Source: Natranaeroarchaeum sp042663585 (lineage in GTDB: Archaea > Halobacteriota > Halobacteria > Halobacteriales > Natronoarchaeaceae). From it: a stretch of 64,000 bases of DNA. The stretch spans positions 2,170,001-2,234,000 of the forward strand of contig NZ_JBHTAN010000006.1 in the NCBI RefSeq assembly GCF_042663585.1. The letters are read 5' to 3'. This document shows positions 42,855-51,173 of this stretch, one piece after another. A model generated the notes under the pieces. The model had not been told where the DNA came from and ran no database searches. It saw only the letters and a program-made list of their open reading frames with translations. Every line of letters starts with the position of its first letter. Within the stretch, counting starts at the first letter, position 1. A program made the translations under genes and the position numbers.

Positions 42855-44044
42855 TATTGCTCACCTACCGGCTCGACAGCGACCGGCGTTGCTTTCTCAC
42901 AGGTCAGGCCGCGACAACCGGTTCCGTCACCGAGGTCGTTGGACGTGTCGCCATCACCGGTTATATGGAGATTATCCGATTCCCAGTCACCGCCAAGGTG
43001 GCCGACCGCCGTGGCATCGCCCTCGTTGTAGACGCGAGTATCTTCGATCACGCCGCTGCCACCCCCGTCACGCGGGTTGACCTCGATCGGCGCGTACGGC
43101 AGTTCGCTGTAGACGTCACAGTTCTTGATCGTAATATCGTGACCCTTCCCGTCCGTTCCCTCGCGGACCCAGATGCCACGCATATTGACGCTCCGACTGG
43201 AGCCCCACTGCTCGCGCTGCTGGTCGGTGAGTACGACCGTCGCGCCGTCAACTGTCGAGTTCGACCCGCCGACGCGGATGTTCGCGATGTTGTTGTTCCG
43301 GTAAAGGCCACCGATCACGTTGACCTCGCCATTGTTTCCGCTGGAGCCACCCGGTGCGCTGCCATAGACGCCATTGTCAGTGAACGCTTCCATCCAGCAG
43401 TCTTCGAGGGTTACGACACCAGCGTGTTCTGGCCGCACGAACACGCCCTCCCCGTTGTCGTTGCTGCCGTCGGGTCGAGCGACGCGACGGAGCGTCACCT
43501 CGTCACCATCGTGTGCGCGGGCAGTGATGTTACCGTTACCGTCAGCGACGCCCCGCCAGGTGATGTTGTCGACCAGAACGTCACCGCCGTTGGCGGCGAT
43601 CACTTCCGAGAACGTGTAACCGTCGCCGTGGTCGAACACCACGTCGCCGAACTCGCCTTCGCCGCGGACTACGAGGTCGGCGTAGCCGGAGCCATGACCG
43701 CGGGTGAACGCTCTCGTGGAGTAGTCGTACGTGCCCGCGGGGACAATAATCTCCATCCCGTCGTCGATGTAGTCCGATAACCACGCACCGGCGTCGTCGC
43801 CTTCCTTCATTCCTTCCTCGCCGAGGTGAACGACGTTCGGGTCGTCCACGTCAGGCTCGTCTTCCACACTGAATCCGCCGGTCGGTTTCGGTGTCAGAGT
43901 ATCTTCCGAAGCTTTCGAATCGCTGGACCGACCGAGTAGAGCCAGCGTACCGAACAATAGGCCGCCGCCGCCAGCACCAGCGAGCCAGGAACGGCGGGTA
44001 AGGCCAGTCGAGCGTGATTCGTCGGCTTCGGTGTCATCTACCAT
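42854..44044 (-). CDS. Tat-exported protein with parallel beta-helix domain
   Basis: The protein has 396 residues from ATG 44044. TRRSWLAGAGGGGLLFG is a twin-arginine signal with hydrophobic core. After an acidic linker the remainder is made of repeating beta-strands with aligned Asn and Gly (VVRGEGEFGDVVFDHGDG, EDTRVYNEGDAT), the pattern of a right-handed parallel beta-helix, often found in polysaccharide-binding or -cleaving proteins. I see no catalytic motif. A TATA-like box at 44065-44071 gives a leaderless start at 44044. Substrate unknown. Confidence 0.8.
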   Translation of the reverse strand: MVDDTEADESRSTGLTRRSWLAGAGGGGLLFGTLALLGRSSDSKASEDTLTPKPTGGFSVEDEPDVDDPNVVHLGEEGMKEGDDAGAWLSDYIDDGMEIIVPAGTYDYSTRAFTRGHGSGYADLVVRGEGEFGDVVFDHGDGYTFSEVIAANGGDVLVDNITWRGVADGNGNITARAHDGDEVTLRRVARPDGSNDNGEGVFVRPEHAGVVTLEDCWMEAFTDNGVYGSAPGGSSGNNGEVNVIGGLYRNNNIANIRVGGSNSTVDGATVVLTDQQREQWGSSRSVNMRGIWVREGTDGKGHDITIKNCDVYSELPYAPIEVNPRDGGGSGVIEDTRVYNEGDATAVGHLGGDWESDNLHITGDGDTSNDLGDGTGCRGLTCEKATPVAVEPVGEQ

Positions 44045-44394
44045 ACTCGGGTAGGGTTGGAGTAGCATAAAGGGGCTTTTCGCAGGTTACCGACTCGTTA
44101 TCCGAACCATCACGTTTTATACTATTTTTTAACTACTGATAGCTGCTATCTGATTGCGGCTAACTGACACGATCAGTGACAGGTACCTATCAGGACAGCG
44201 GTGCGTAGCCACCGCGCGAAATAGTAGCTTATTCTGAGTATGGTGTGTTTATTGTTACCATGGTTCAGAGGGGATCTACCGTTACTATATTGTTTAGAGT
44301 ACCGGCGCTCGGTCGGAAGCGGACCACAAAAAGCGGGGTAAACTGCCGTATACCGCCAGTAAGCTCTCCCTTCCCAAGGGCTGGGAGAGTCGGT
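44045..44394. other. AT-rich 350-base intergenic region
   Basis: No protein gene is visible here. It contains the promoter of the Tat protein gene (TTTATGC at 44065-44071, minus strand), a plus-strand TATA-like stretch TTTTATACTATTTTTTAA at about 44114-44131 that has no gene after it, GATAGC opposite GCTATC around one base near 44140-44152, and the hairpin 44364-44389. It is much richer in A and T than the surrounding genes. A non-coding RNA is possible but I see no match to a known one. Confidence 0.55.
44364..44389. terminator. Hairpin after the ABCE1 gene
   Basis: CTCTCCC and GGGAGAG form a 7-bp stem around a 12-base loop just 5 bases after the end of the ABCE1 coding region. The position suits termination or 3' end protection. 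A T tract on the minus strand follows at a distance near 44327 (AAAAA on the plus strand). Confidence 0.4.
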
Positions 44395-46209
44395 TCAGAC
44401 TGAGTAGTAGTACTCGCCGTCGCGTTTCTGTTCGCGGTCGAGTTGGCTGTCGGGCTTGTTGATCCGCGGGCGCCCGACGCGCCCGTCGCGGCGGAACGTG
44501 ATCTCCAGGTTCGCGAGGAACTCGTTCATGCCCGACCGCATCGCCTGTGGTTTTCCGGCGTGACCGTGCTCGGCCGGTTCGCCGTCGAACACCATCAGCC
44601 GATCGGCCAGCAGATCCATCATGTATATGTCGTGATCGATGACCATGACGGTCGCGTCCTGTTGCTCACCGTACCGACGGATCGCGCTCGCCGCCTGCAC
44701 CCGCTGTTCGACGTCCAGGTGCGCCGAGGGCTCATCGAGTAGGTACAGATCCGCCGAGTCCGAGAGACAGGCCGCGATAGCTACGCGCTGGCGCTCACCG
44801 CCGGAGAGGTCGGTGAGGTTCTGCTCCATGATGCGTTCGAGCTGGAGCGGCTGAGCGATCTCCGTGTCCCAGTACGAGGAGCCGAACTTGTCGGTGATCG
44901 ACGAAAGGAACGCGTCGACCCGCATCGGCTGGTCAATATCGATATACTGCGGCTTGTACGAGATATCGAGCGAGACGTCGAGGTCGCCCTCGTCCGGTTC
45001 CAGCGAACCGGCGAGCATCTTCGCGAAGGTCGACTTTCCGATCCCGTTCGGACCGACGACTCCCAGCACCTCGTCCTTGCGGATCGTTCCCCCCTCGACG
45101 TCGAGAGTAAACTCGCCCTCGCCGTAGCTCTTGGAGAGATCCGGATACTCCGTGAGCGTCTGGGCGTTGTTGACCGGGCGCGGGGCGTGCTCCTCGAACT
45201 CGATCGGGTTCGGCCGGATCCGCATGTTCTCGTTGTCGAGATAGCCGGAGAGATACTCGTTGATGCCGTTCCGAACCGACTTGGGCGACGTCACGACACC
45301 GTACGCGCCCGGGGACCCGTACGCGATGTGGAGCGTATCCGCGAGCAGGTCGAGGATCGCCAGGTCGTGTTCGACGACCAGCATCGACTTGTCTTCCTCC
45401 TCGGCGAGTTCACGGACCAGTCGGGCGACAGTCATTCGCTGGCCGATGTCCAGATACGGCGTGATCTCGTCGAGGAAGTAAAAGTCCGCCTCTCGCGCGA
45501 GACAGGCCGCGATGGCGACTCGCTGAAGCTCTCCGCCGGAGATACTATCGATATCCTGATTCATCACCGGGCCGATATCCATCCGGTCGATCAGGTAGTC
45601 GAGTTCCCCGCGCTCGTCCGTGTGTTCGAGCAGTTCGCGCGTGTTCCCGTCGAACTGGCCCGGGATCTCGTCGACGTACTGGGGCTTCCGGGAGACCTCG
45701 ATGTCGCCGTCGCGCACGGCGGCGATGTAGTCCTGAAGCTCCGATCCCCGATACCGTTCGAGGACGTCGTCCCAACTCGGCGGCGACTCGTGGTTCCCCT
45801 GGTTGGGGACCATCTCGCCCGCGAGGATGCGGACGGCGGTCGTCTTCCCGATCCCGTTCGGACCGAGGATCCCCGTGACTTTGCCGTCTTCGGGGACCGG
45901 CAGGCCGTACAGCGAGAACGCGTTCTCCCCGTAGCGATGGGCCGGTTCGTCATCTAGCTCCTGTGGGAGATTGATGATCTCGATGGCGTCGAACGGGCAC
46001 TTGTCGACGCAGATGCCACAGGTCTCGCCAAGACAGATCTCCTCGGAGATGTGAACCTGCTCCGGTTGTCCCTCCCGCGCTTCCTCGCCGCGGAGCGTGA
46101 TACACTCCTTTCCGGTCCGGTTCGGCGGGCAGTAGTTCTTGCACTCGTAGTTACATCGATCCGGCTGACAGCGCTCCAGATCGACGACTGCGATACTGTC
46201 GTCCGCCAT
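44395..46209 (-). CDS. abce1: Ribosome recycling ATPase ABCE1 (Rli1)
   Basis: The protein has 604 residues. The N-terminus contains two [4Fe-4S] clusters: CQPDRCNYECKNYCPPNR and ICLGETCGICVDKCPFDA. Two ABC domains follow, with Walker A GPNGIGKTT near residue 118 and GPNGIGKST near 388, signatures ISGGELQRVA and LSGGERQRVA, and Walker B regions in YFLDEITPYLD and YLLDEPSAHLD. It splits ribosomes after termination. Full length for archaeal ABCE1. It precedes no other gene on its strand within 350 bases and follows the EMC6-like gene by one base. Confidence 0.96.
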   Translation of the reverse strand: MADDSIAVVDLERCQPDRCNYECKNYCPPNRTGKECITLRGEEAREGQPEQVHISEEICLGETCGICVDKCPFDAIEIINLPQELDDEPAHRYGENAFSLYGLPVPEDGKVTGILGPNGIGKTTAVRILAGEMVPNQGNHESPPSWDDVLERYRGSELQDYIAAVRDGDIEVSRKPQYVDEIPGQFDGNTRELLEHTDERGELDYLIDRMDIGPVMNQDIDSISGGELQRVAIAACLAREADFYFLDEITPYLDIGQRMTVARLVRELAEEEDKSMLVVEHDLAILDLLADTLHIAYGSPGAYGVVTSPKSVRNGINEYLSGYLDNENMRIRPNPIEFEEHAPRPVNNAQTLTEYPDLSKSYGEGEFTLDVEGGTIRKDEVLGVVGPNGIGKSTFAKMLAGSLEPDEGDLDVSLDISYKPQYIDIDQPMRVDAFLSSITDKFGSSYWDTEIAQPLQLERIMEQNLTDLSGGERQRVAIAACLSDSADLYLLDEPSAHLDVEQRVQAASAIRRYGEQQDATVMVIDHDIYMMDLLADRLMVFDGEPAEHGHAGKPQAMRSGMNEFLANLEITFRRDGRVGRPRINKPDSQLDREQKRDGEYYYSV

Positions 46210-46210
46210 C

Positions 46211-46522
46211 TCAGAGTGAGAAGCCGGTCGTCAGCATGATGCCCCACGAGACGAACCAGAAGGCGAAGGTCATGAACGCGACGTACAGGTAGTCTTTCAC
46301 GCCGCCGTAATCGTCGAAGCCGAGGAGGTCGTAGAGGGGTATCTGTGCGATGATCGCGACGACGACGACAACCTGGGCCATGCGGTCGCTCGCGGCCTCC
46401 GCGCCCGTCCCGCCGATGTACAGCGAACCGAACGCCGCGGCCACGCCGGCAAGCGCGGTGATGGTCGTAATCGTCACCGCCCGTAGGTGTTCAGCCTTCG
46501 GGCTGGCAGTTTCGGTCGACAT
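46211..46522 (-). CDS. EMC6-like membrane protein
   Basis: The protein has 103 residues with three membrane helices (about 17-40, 48-66, 78-100) and the loop YDLLGFDDYGGVKDYLYV. This matches archaeal EMC6-like proteins, distant relatives of an ER membrane complex subunit that helps insert membrane proteins in eukaryotes. The stop is one base before the ABCE1 start, so the two genes are transcribed together. The assignment rests on helix order and my memory of the family; insertion activity is inference. Confidence 0.75.
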   Translation of the reverse strand: MSTETASPKAEHLRAVTITTITALAGVAAAFGSLYIGGTGAEAASDRMAQVVVVVAIIAQIPLYDLLGFDDYGGVKDYLYVAFMTFAFWFVSWGIMLTTGFSL

Positions 46523-46673
46523 ATTTCACTATTCGGGCATCACCGGTAAAAAGGAGTTCGTTCCACTGCTATCGTTCAGTCAGGGTCGATACCGCGCGAC
46601 TGCCGCAATCGAAAACGGCATCGTCGACGGCTACGCCGTCGTTTCTGGCCGTGGATCGTCGATTCCCCCCGAT

Positions 46674-47231
46674 TCAGCCCATCAGGTAGCGCAACACGGG
46701 GAACGTCTCGATCAGGGGGTCGCCACCCACCTCGAGTTGTTCGAGGTACCTGTCCACTCCGAGGATCCGGCCCGCGCCGAAGGCGGCGACCGCCAGGAAC
46801 ACGACGGCGTAGGTCAGCGTCGAATCGAACAGCGCCAGAAACTCACCTGCCCAGCCGCCCAGGTAGAACGCCATCATCTGGACGCTGCCGAAGAACGCCG
46901 CCAGGCGGACGAACGCGCCAGTGATCAGCGCGATGCCGATCAGCAACTGGCCGACGGGCACGGCGATGTTGACGACGTCCATCACGAGCGCGCTCTCGGC
47001 CATCGCCGCGTAGAGCCCGCTAACGGGGCTGGCCGGGTCGACGCTGTGGACGAGATAGCCAGCCGCATCGAACGGCCATTCGCTGACCTTGCCCAGACCG
47101 GCGAACAGGATCATACCGCCGATGACGAGTCGGAGCGCGACGACGAACCACGCGCTGAGCGCGTGGGGTTGGCCGTCGAGGTCGATTCCGGCGAACTGGC
47201 CTTCGAGTCGGTTTTTGCTGTTAGTTGACAT
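46674..47231 (-). CDS. DoxX family membrane protein
   Basis: The protein has 185 residues with four membrane helices; RLVIGGMILFAGLGKVSEW is the DoxX N-terminal block and GQLLIGIALITGAFVRLAAFFG the second. DoxX proteins are linked to quinone-dependent redox processes, such as the Acidianus thiosulfate:quinone oxidoreductase, and have unknown roles in most cases. It begins with a positively charged N-terminus (MSTNSKNRLEG). It stands alone with 150-base and 220-base spacers on either side; a weak minus-strand TATA-like box is near 47280-47287. Confidence 0.85.
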   Translation of the reverse strand: MSTNSKNRLEGQFAGIDLDGQPHALSAWFVVALRLVIGGMILFAGLGKVSEWPFDAAGYLVHSVDPASPVSGLYAAMAESALVMDVVNIAVPVGQLLIGIALITGAFVRLAAFFGSVQMMAFYLGGWAGEFLALFDSTLTYAVVFLAVAAFGAGRILGVDRYLEQLEVGGDPLIETFPVLRYLMG

Positions 47232-47396
47232 CGTGATCTACCGCTTACAACTACAGCTTGCCCGGCACCCCTATTGAACTGTAAAAGTGGTTCTCATACG
47301 TTTGGAACGGCTTCGTAGCCGGGTAGGATCTACTTACACTGTCTCGGGGCCGTGAGGACTGTTCCGTGGAGAGCCAGTAATCTGTTGCAACGCCGC

Positions 47397-47414
47397 GGTC
47401 ACCCGGGGGTAACC
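47397..47414. promoter_or_regulatory. 18-bp imperfect palindrome, candidate operator
   Basis: GGTCACCC and GGGTAACC form an inverted repeat around two G residues. It sits 8 bases before the TATA-like TTTATG of the winged-helix gene, where a bound protein would overlap the TFB site. Autoregulation by the downstream regulator is the simplest reading. Confidence 0.45.
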
Positions 47415-47421
47415 CCTCAAT

Positions 47422-47428
47422 CTTTATG
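47422..47428 (+). promoter_or_regulatory. TATA-like box for the winged-helix regulator
   Basis: CTTTATG ends 25 bases before ATG 47454, predicting a leaderless transcript. Confidence 0.45.
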
Positions 47429-47453
47429 CCTCTGGACCAACCTGAGTATAACG

Positions 47454-47735
47454 ATGGCTGGCACTGATGGGGAAGATATCGAAGACCTCCCGCCGAGCGC
47501 AAAACTCGTTTTCAAGGTACTAGAGTATGACGGACCCCTGACACAAAAACAGATCGTCGAGGAATCAATGCTCTCAGCGCGAACCGTTCGTTACGCTCTG
47601 GAACGGTTAGAAGACATCGGTATCGTCGACGAGGACGTCTACTTCGCCGACGCAAGACAGAGCCTCTACGAGATCGACGAGGAAGCCATGATGCGCGCAG
47701 AGAGTTCCGCTGAACCCGGAGCCTGCGCGGAGTAA
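47454..47735 (+). CDS. Winged-helix transcriptional regulator
   Basis: The protein has 93 residues from ATG 47454. It is a single winged helix-turn-helix domain: LPPSAKLVFKVLEYDGPLTQ, then the recognition part KQIVEESMLSARTVRYALERL, and a wing with EDVYFADARQSLYEID. It resembles MarR/TrmB-type N-terminal domains. With no ligand domain it probably works as a dimer. The candidate operator upstream points to autoregulation. A start further up (open to 47352) lies before the TATA box and is excluded. Confidence 0.83.
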   Translation: MAGTDGEDIEDLPPSAKLVFKVLEYDGPLTQKQIVEESMLSARTVRYALERLEDIGIVDEDVYFADARQSLYEIDEEAMMRAESSAEPGACAE

Positions 47736-47940
47736 CGACAGTTCTGACGGTAGTTCGCTAGAACTGGGCCGTCTCGCGCGAGGGGGAAGAGCAGTGTGGG
47801 GTGCGCGATGGGAAGAGCGGTACTCGGACGCACCCATCCGATAGCTACTCGCACCGATAGTTAAAGCCCCGTCAGACGGTCGTATGACGGCTGTAGGGCA
47901 GGCCGATCCGTTTTTGTCGGGCGACGCCGTTACAACAGCC

Positions 47941-48045
47941 ATGAACTGGTCGGAGCTATTCGAGCGCGGCGAGCGTTGGACAGTCGAGGAAAGAGAGCTT
48001 ATCGAAGCGCTCGCCGACCGTCGAGCGGAGCGTGCCGATGACTGA
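47941..48045 (+). CDS. Candidate 34-residue protein coupled to the next gene
   Basis: From ATG 47941 the frame encodes 34 residues (MNWSELFERGERWTVEERE and so on), ending in a TGA that overlaps the ATG of the next gene (ATGACTGA). An upstream ATG at 47884 in the same frame would add 19 residues; a TATA-like AGTTAAAG at 47859-47866 is at leaderless distance from that one. I prefer 47941 because the sequence from there looks folded. It is probably a small accessory protein, or a leader that couples translation. Confidence 0.5.
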   Translation: MNWSELFERGERWTVEERELIEALADRRAERADD

Positions 48046-48520
48046 CCGGGAGACGACAGTCGATCCCGCGAGCGTCGTCGCGGATGCGGACGTGCTGGCC
48101 GCCGACCTCCTCGTTGGCGGCGCGGCACGGGAGGCCCTCGATCACGTCCGATCTCACTCCTGGGTCGAGTTGCTCGCGAGCGACCCGCTCGTCGACGACG
48201 CAGCGGCGCTGATCGAGCGGTTCGCGTCCGAGAAGTTAGCGCGAGACTGGCGCGACCGCATCGAGCGCGAGCGCGTCCGTATCGAGCATCCGACGGGGGA
48301 TCACCCGGCACTGGCCAGCGCGTACCGCGGGCAGGCGGCACATGTTCTCTCCTTCGATGAACAGTTGGGGAGCGTCCAGACCGGTGCGTCCCTGCAGGGG
48401 CACGTCTCCATGAGCGTCCGGCATCCGAAGGCGTTCGCCGCCGTCTTCGATCCCGAGAGTCTGTACGGGGCGCTTCACGAGGGAGAGTATCCCGGTCCAG
48501 ACAGTGATCCCCGCGCCTGA
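48038..48520 (+). CDS. Haloarchaeal PIN-like protein (DUF7384-like)
   Basis: The protein has 160 residues from ATG 48038. The early block SVVADADVLAADLLVGGAAREALDHVRSHS resembles the acidic first strand of PIN-like nucleases with Asp near residues 15-20, and a second acidic site lies in the last third, with HVLSFDEQLGSVQTG. It matches my recollection of DUF7384, a PIN-like family of haloarchaea. Nuclease activity is inference. It is coupled with the small upstream gene. The opposing XTP pyrophosphatase gene starts right after its stop. Confidence 0.7.
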   Translation: MTDRETTVDPASVVADADVLAADLLVGGAAREALDHVRSHSWVELLASDPLVDDAAALIERFASEKLARDWRDRIERERVRIEHPTGDHPALASAYRGQAAHVLSFDEQLGSVQTGASLQGHVSMSVRHPKAFAAVFDPESLYGALHEGEYPGPDSDPRA

Positions 48521-49060
48521 TCAGGCCTGCTCGGCCAGCCAGTCGGCGAACGTCGATAACGCCCGTGCGCGGTGTGAGATCGCGTTTTTCTCTTCGGTCG
48601 ATAGCTCCGCAAGGGTCCGGCCGTCGTGCTCGAAGATCGGATCGTAGCCGAACCCGCCGTCGCCACGCGGCGGGACGATCCGCCCACGGAGACTCCCCTC
48701 GAACGTCTCGACGGTCTCGCCGTCGCAGTAGCCCAGTACGGTGCGGAAGGCGGCACGGTGGTTCTCCTCGTCATCGACGAGTCGCTGGACGCGCTCGATC
48801 CCGAGCGTGTCGTCGACGTACGCAGAGTACGGTCCCGGGAAGCCGTCGAGCGCCTGGACGAACAGCCCAGTGTCGTCGACCAGCACCGGCTCGTCGCCGT
48901 CGATCTCGCGATGCGCCTCGCGTGCGCCCCGTTCGACGATTGCGCCGAGGTCGTCGCTCTGGATCTCCGTGTAATCGTAGTTGACCTGTCGAACCGCCTC
49001 GGGCAGGTACTCGCGGGCCTCGCGGACCTTGCCCTCGTTGCTGGTGACGAACTGGATCAT
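48521..49060 (-). CDS. rdgB: XTP/dITP pyrophosphatase
   Basis: The protein has 179 residues from ATG 49060 (MIQFVTSNEGKVREAREYL). SNEGKVREA is the substrate-binding N-terminus, VLVDDTGLFVQALDGFPGPYSAYV near residue 60 is the metal-binding block, and GDGGFGYDPIF with NAISHRARAL close the pattern. The enzyme hydrolyses noncanonical purine triphosphates such as XTP and ITP. The frame is open to 49468, but that extension overlaps the next gene in another frame. Convergent with the PIN-like gene, with no spacer. Confidence 0.94.
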   Translation of the reverse strand: MIQFVTSNEGKVREAREYLPEAVRQVNYDYTEIQSDDLGAIVERGAREAHREIDGDEPVLVDDTGLFVQALDGFPGPYSAYVDDTLGIERVQRLVDDEENHRAAFRTVLGYCDGETVETFEGSLRGRIVPPRGDGGFGYDPIFEHDGRTLAELSTEEKNAISHRARALSTFADWLAEQA

Positions 49061-49098
49061 ACCCGCCGGTCGGAGGCCCCGGGGAAAATAGGCGTCGG

Positions 49099-49374
49099 TT
49101 AGTCGTCGTCGACGATCACTTCGACCGGCTCTTCGTCGGCATCGCCCTCGCTCTCGTCGCCGCCGCGTTCGAGCCAGAGCAAGACACCGGCAACGGCCAG
49201 CACAACCCAGGAGCGCCAGTTGGCCAGATTCAGCGTGTAGCCGATGCCAAACGGCTTCTCGACCAGCATTCCCTCGCCCGGCTCCCAGTACGAGGAAAGT
49301 AGCCGCCGCATGTTCGGTCGCTCGAAGTTGTACGGTACGCCGAGAATCTCGCCGGACGTCGGTTTGTCGGCCAT
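49099..49374 (-). CDS. DUF5808-like haloarchaeal membrane protein
   Basis: The protein has 91 residues from ATG 49374 (MADKPTSGEILGVPYNFE). The block RPNMRRLLSSYWEPGEGMLVEKPFGIGYTLN is the DUF5808 hallmark, followed by one membrane helix (WVVLAVAGVLLWLE) and an acidic cytoplasmic tail. It is restricted to prokaryotic genomes and of unknown role. The earlier ATG at 49404 is ten codons upstream and has no TATA support. Downstream of it the rdgB gene is 38 bases away on the same strand. Confidence 0.85.
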   Translation of the reverse strand: MADKPTSGEILGVPYNFERPNMRRLLSSYWEPGEGMLVEKPFGIGYTLNLANWRSWVVLAVAGVLLWLERGGDESEGDADEEPVEVIVDDD

Positions 49375-49556
49375 ACGAGATGTTAAGAGCGGGGGCGTAA
49401 TCAACGTTAGTGTCTAGCGAACAGTCGATACGAACTGGAGTACGGCGTGGTGTATCGAGCACCTGCACAGGCCAGCGCCGTAGCAGCAGCGTCAGCGCAT
49501 GGGCCGGTTGGAAGCGTGATCGTATATAAACCTGTGAGCGGCTGCTCTATCGGCCC

Positions 49557-51173
49557 TCACTCGCCGTACTGGTGTGACTCGAAGGTCCGGACGGCATAGC
49601 GATAGGACAGGCCGCCTGCGAGCATCGATACCACGAGAGTAACGACGCCGCCGCTCACCACAGCGATGGGAGCGATGTTGGCAGTCGCGCTCTGGAGCAA
49701 GAATGCCCCGAGTACCGGTACGCTAGCGAGCGCGAGCACGAGCGAGTAGGCGAACACGGCGTAGACGTGGGGCGTCGTGAGGCCCGCGCTGTCGGCGGGG
49801 CGAAGCCCGTCGAACTCGGGGAGCCACGCACCGATGCCGACCGAGACCCCCACGAAGGCGACGGTGAGGATGGCGGCGAACAGCCCCATCGCAACCGTTG
49901 CGACGGGCGAAGCCGTCACGCCGAGGGTCGCGAGAGCGACGAGAACCACGACCGGGAGCACGCCGACGAGGGCGGCCGAGAGCACGTACCCGCGAACGAG
50001 GTGACGCGGTCCGCCGGGCGTCGTCATCGTGACCGGGAGGGTACGGCCCTCGTTCCCGAGGGGGTTGAGGGTCGCACCCGCTCCGACGGCACCGGCACCG
50101 TAGACGGCGACGAGAACCGGGATGGACGCCGGCGCGGTGGCGGCGAGTTCGATCCCGATGACCAGCAGCAGGACGAACGGCAGGAAGACGTACAGCAACG
50201 CTTGTGGTGCCCGAACGGTCCGGCGCCAGACGGCGTAGATCACGGCCCTGGTGGGGCGAGAGAGCCAGGTCGTGGGCACTCTTTCGAGCAGTCTGGGCGA
50301 CTGGTCGGTCGTCGGGGATCGGGCCGACGACTCGACCGAAGCCGGAGCGACCCCGTCGCCGAGCCACGCCCGCTCTGCGAGGTGCGCGCTGGTCCACCAC
50401 AGCGAGACGCCGCCGAGCGTCGTCCCGAATAGCGCCGCACCAGCGGTCGTGACGCCAGTCCCCGTCGCCGCCGTCATCGGGATGTCGGCGTACCAGCCGA
50501 TCGGTAGCCCGCCGAGAACTGCGCTCGCCCGGCGACTACCGACGAAGAGCCCGAAGTACAGCGCCACGAGCGGAGAGCCAACGAGGACCCGATGCTCGCG
50601 GACGAACGGCGAGTAACTGGCGAGCGCGAGTCCCGCAAGGCCAGCGGTGTAGCCGACCGCGGTCGCAGTCGAGGCGAGCGCGAACGCAGCGAGCACGAAG
50701 AGGACGCCGCCGAGCACCGATTCGCTCCCGGACGCGAACGCGATAGCACCGGCAAGCGACGCGACCGAGAGAAATCGACCCACTTTGAGTATCTTCGAGA
50801 GCAGGTCGCCGGCGACGAGTGTCGGAATCGGGACGGTCGTCAGCAGTCCGTCCGCCTGCTCGCGCCAGTCCTGAGCCTTCATCGTCCAGAGCATGGTCAC
50901 CAGCGTGACGATAACGAAGACGATACCGACGAACCCGCGTGCGGCGACGAGCGCGGTCCCCGGCGACTCGCTGGCGGCGACCTGTCCGTAGTGATACGCG
51001 CCGGGTTCCGGATAGAGGCCGACCCCGGGGACGCGTCCGACGACGACGAGCGTGACGAACACGACGAGAAATAGCTCGAAGAAGATCCGCCAGGGCTGTT
51101 CGCGTTGCTGCCGAGCATGACGCACCGCCTCGGTTCGAGCGATCCTGACGGCCCGTTCGAGCGCCCGCCTCAT
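49557..51173 (-). CDS. ABC-2 type transporter permease
   Basis: The protein has 538 residues with twelve or so predicted helices, grouped in two halves separated by a charged loop near residue 265-310. It begins with a basic cytoplasmic helix (RRALERAVRIARTEAVRHARQQREQP), as many ABC-2 permeases do. Residues 300-420 carry a second transmembrane bundle. It overlaps the ATPase gene stop by 4 bases, so both are one exporter. The substrate is unknown; export of a drug, lipid or protein is possible. Confidence 0.85.
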   Translation of the reverse strand: MRRALERAVRIARTEAVRHARQQREQPWRIFFELFLVVFVTLVVVGRVPGVGLYPEPGAYHYGQVAASESPGTALVAARGFVGIVFVIVTLVTMLWTMKAQDWREQADGLLTTVPIPTLVAGDLLSKILKVGRFLSVASLAGAIAFASGSESVLGGVLFVLAAFALASTATAVGYTAGLAGLALASYSPFVREHRVLVGSPLVALYFGLFVGSRRASAVLGGLPIGWYADIPMTAATGTGVTTAGAALFGTTLGGVSLWWTSAHLAERAWLGDGVAPASVESSARSPTTDQSPRLLERVPTTWLSRPTRAVIYAVWRRTVRAPQALLYVFLPFVLLLVIGIELAATAPASIPVLVAVYGAGAVGAGATLNPLGNEGRTLPVTMTTPGGPRHLVRGYVLSAALVGVLPVVVLVALATLGVTASPVATVAMGLFAAILTVAFVGVSVGIGAWLPEFDGLRPADSAGLTTPHVYAVFAYSLVLALASVPVLGAFLLQSATANIAPIAVVSGGVVTLVVSMLAGGLSYRYAVRTFESHQYGE

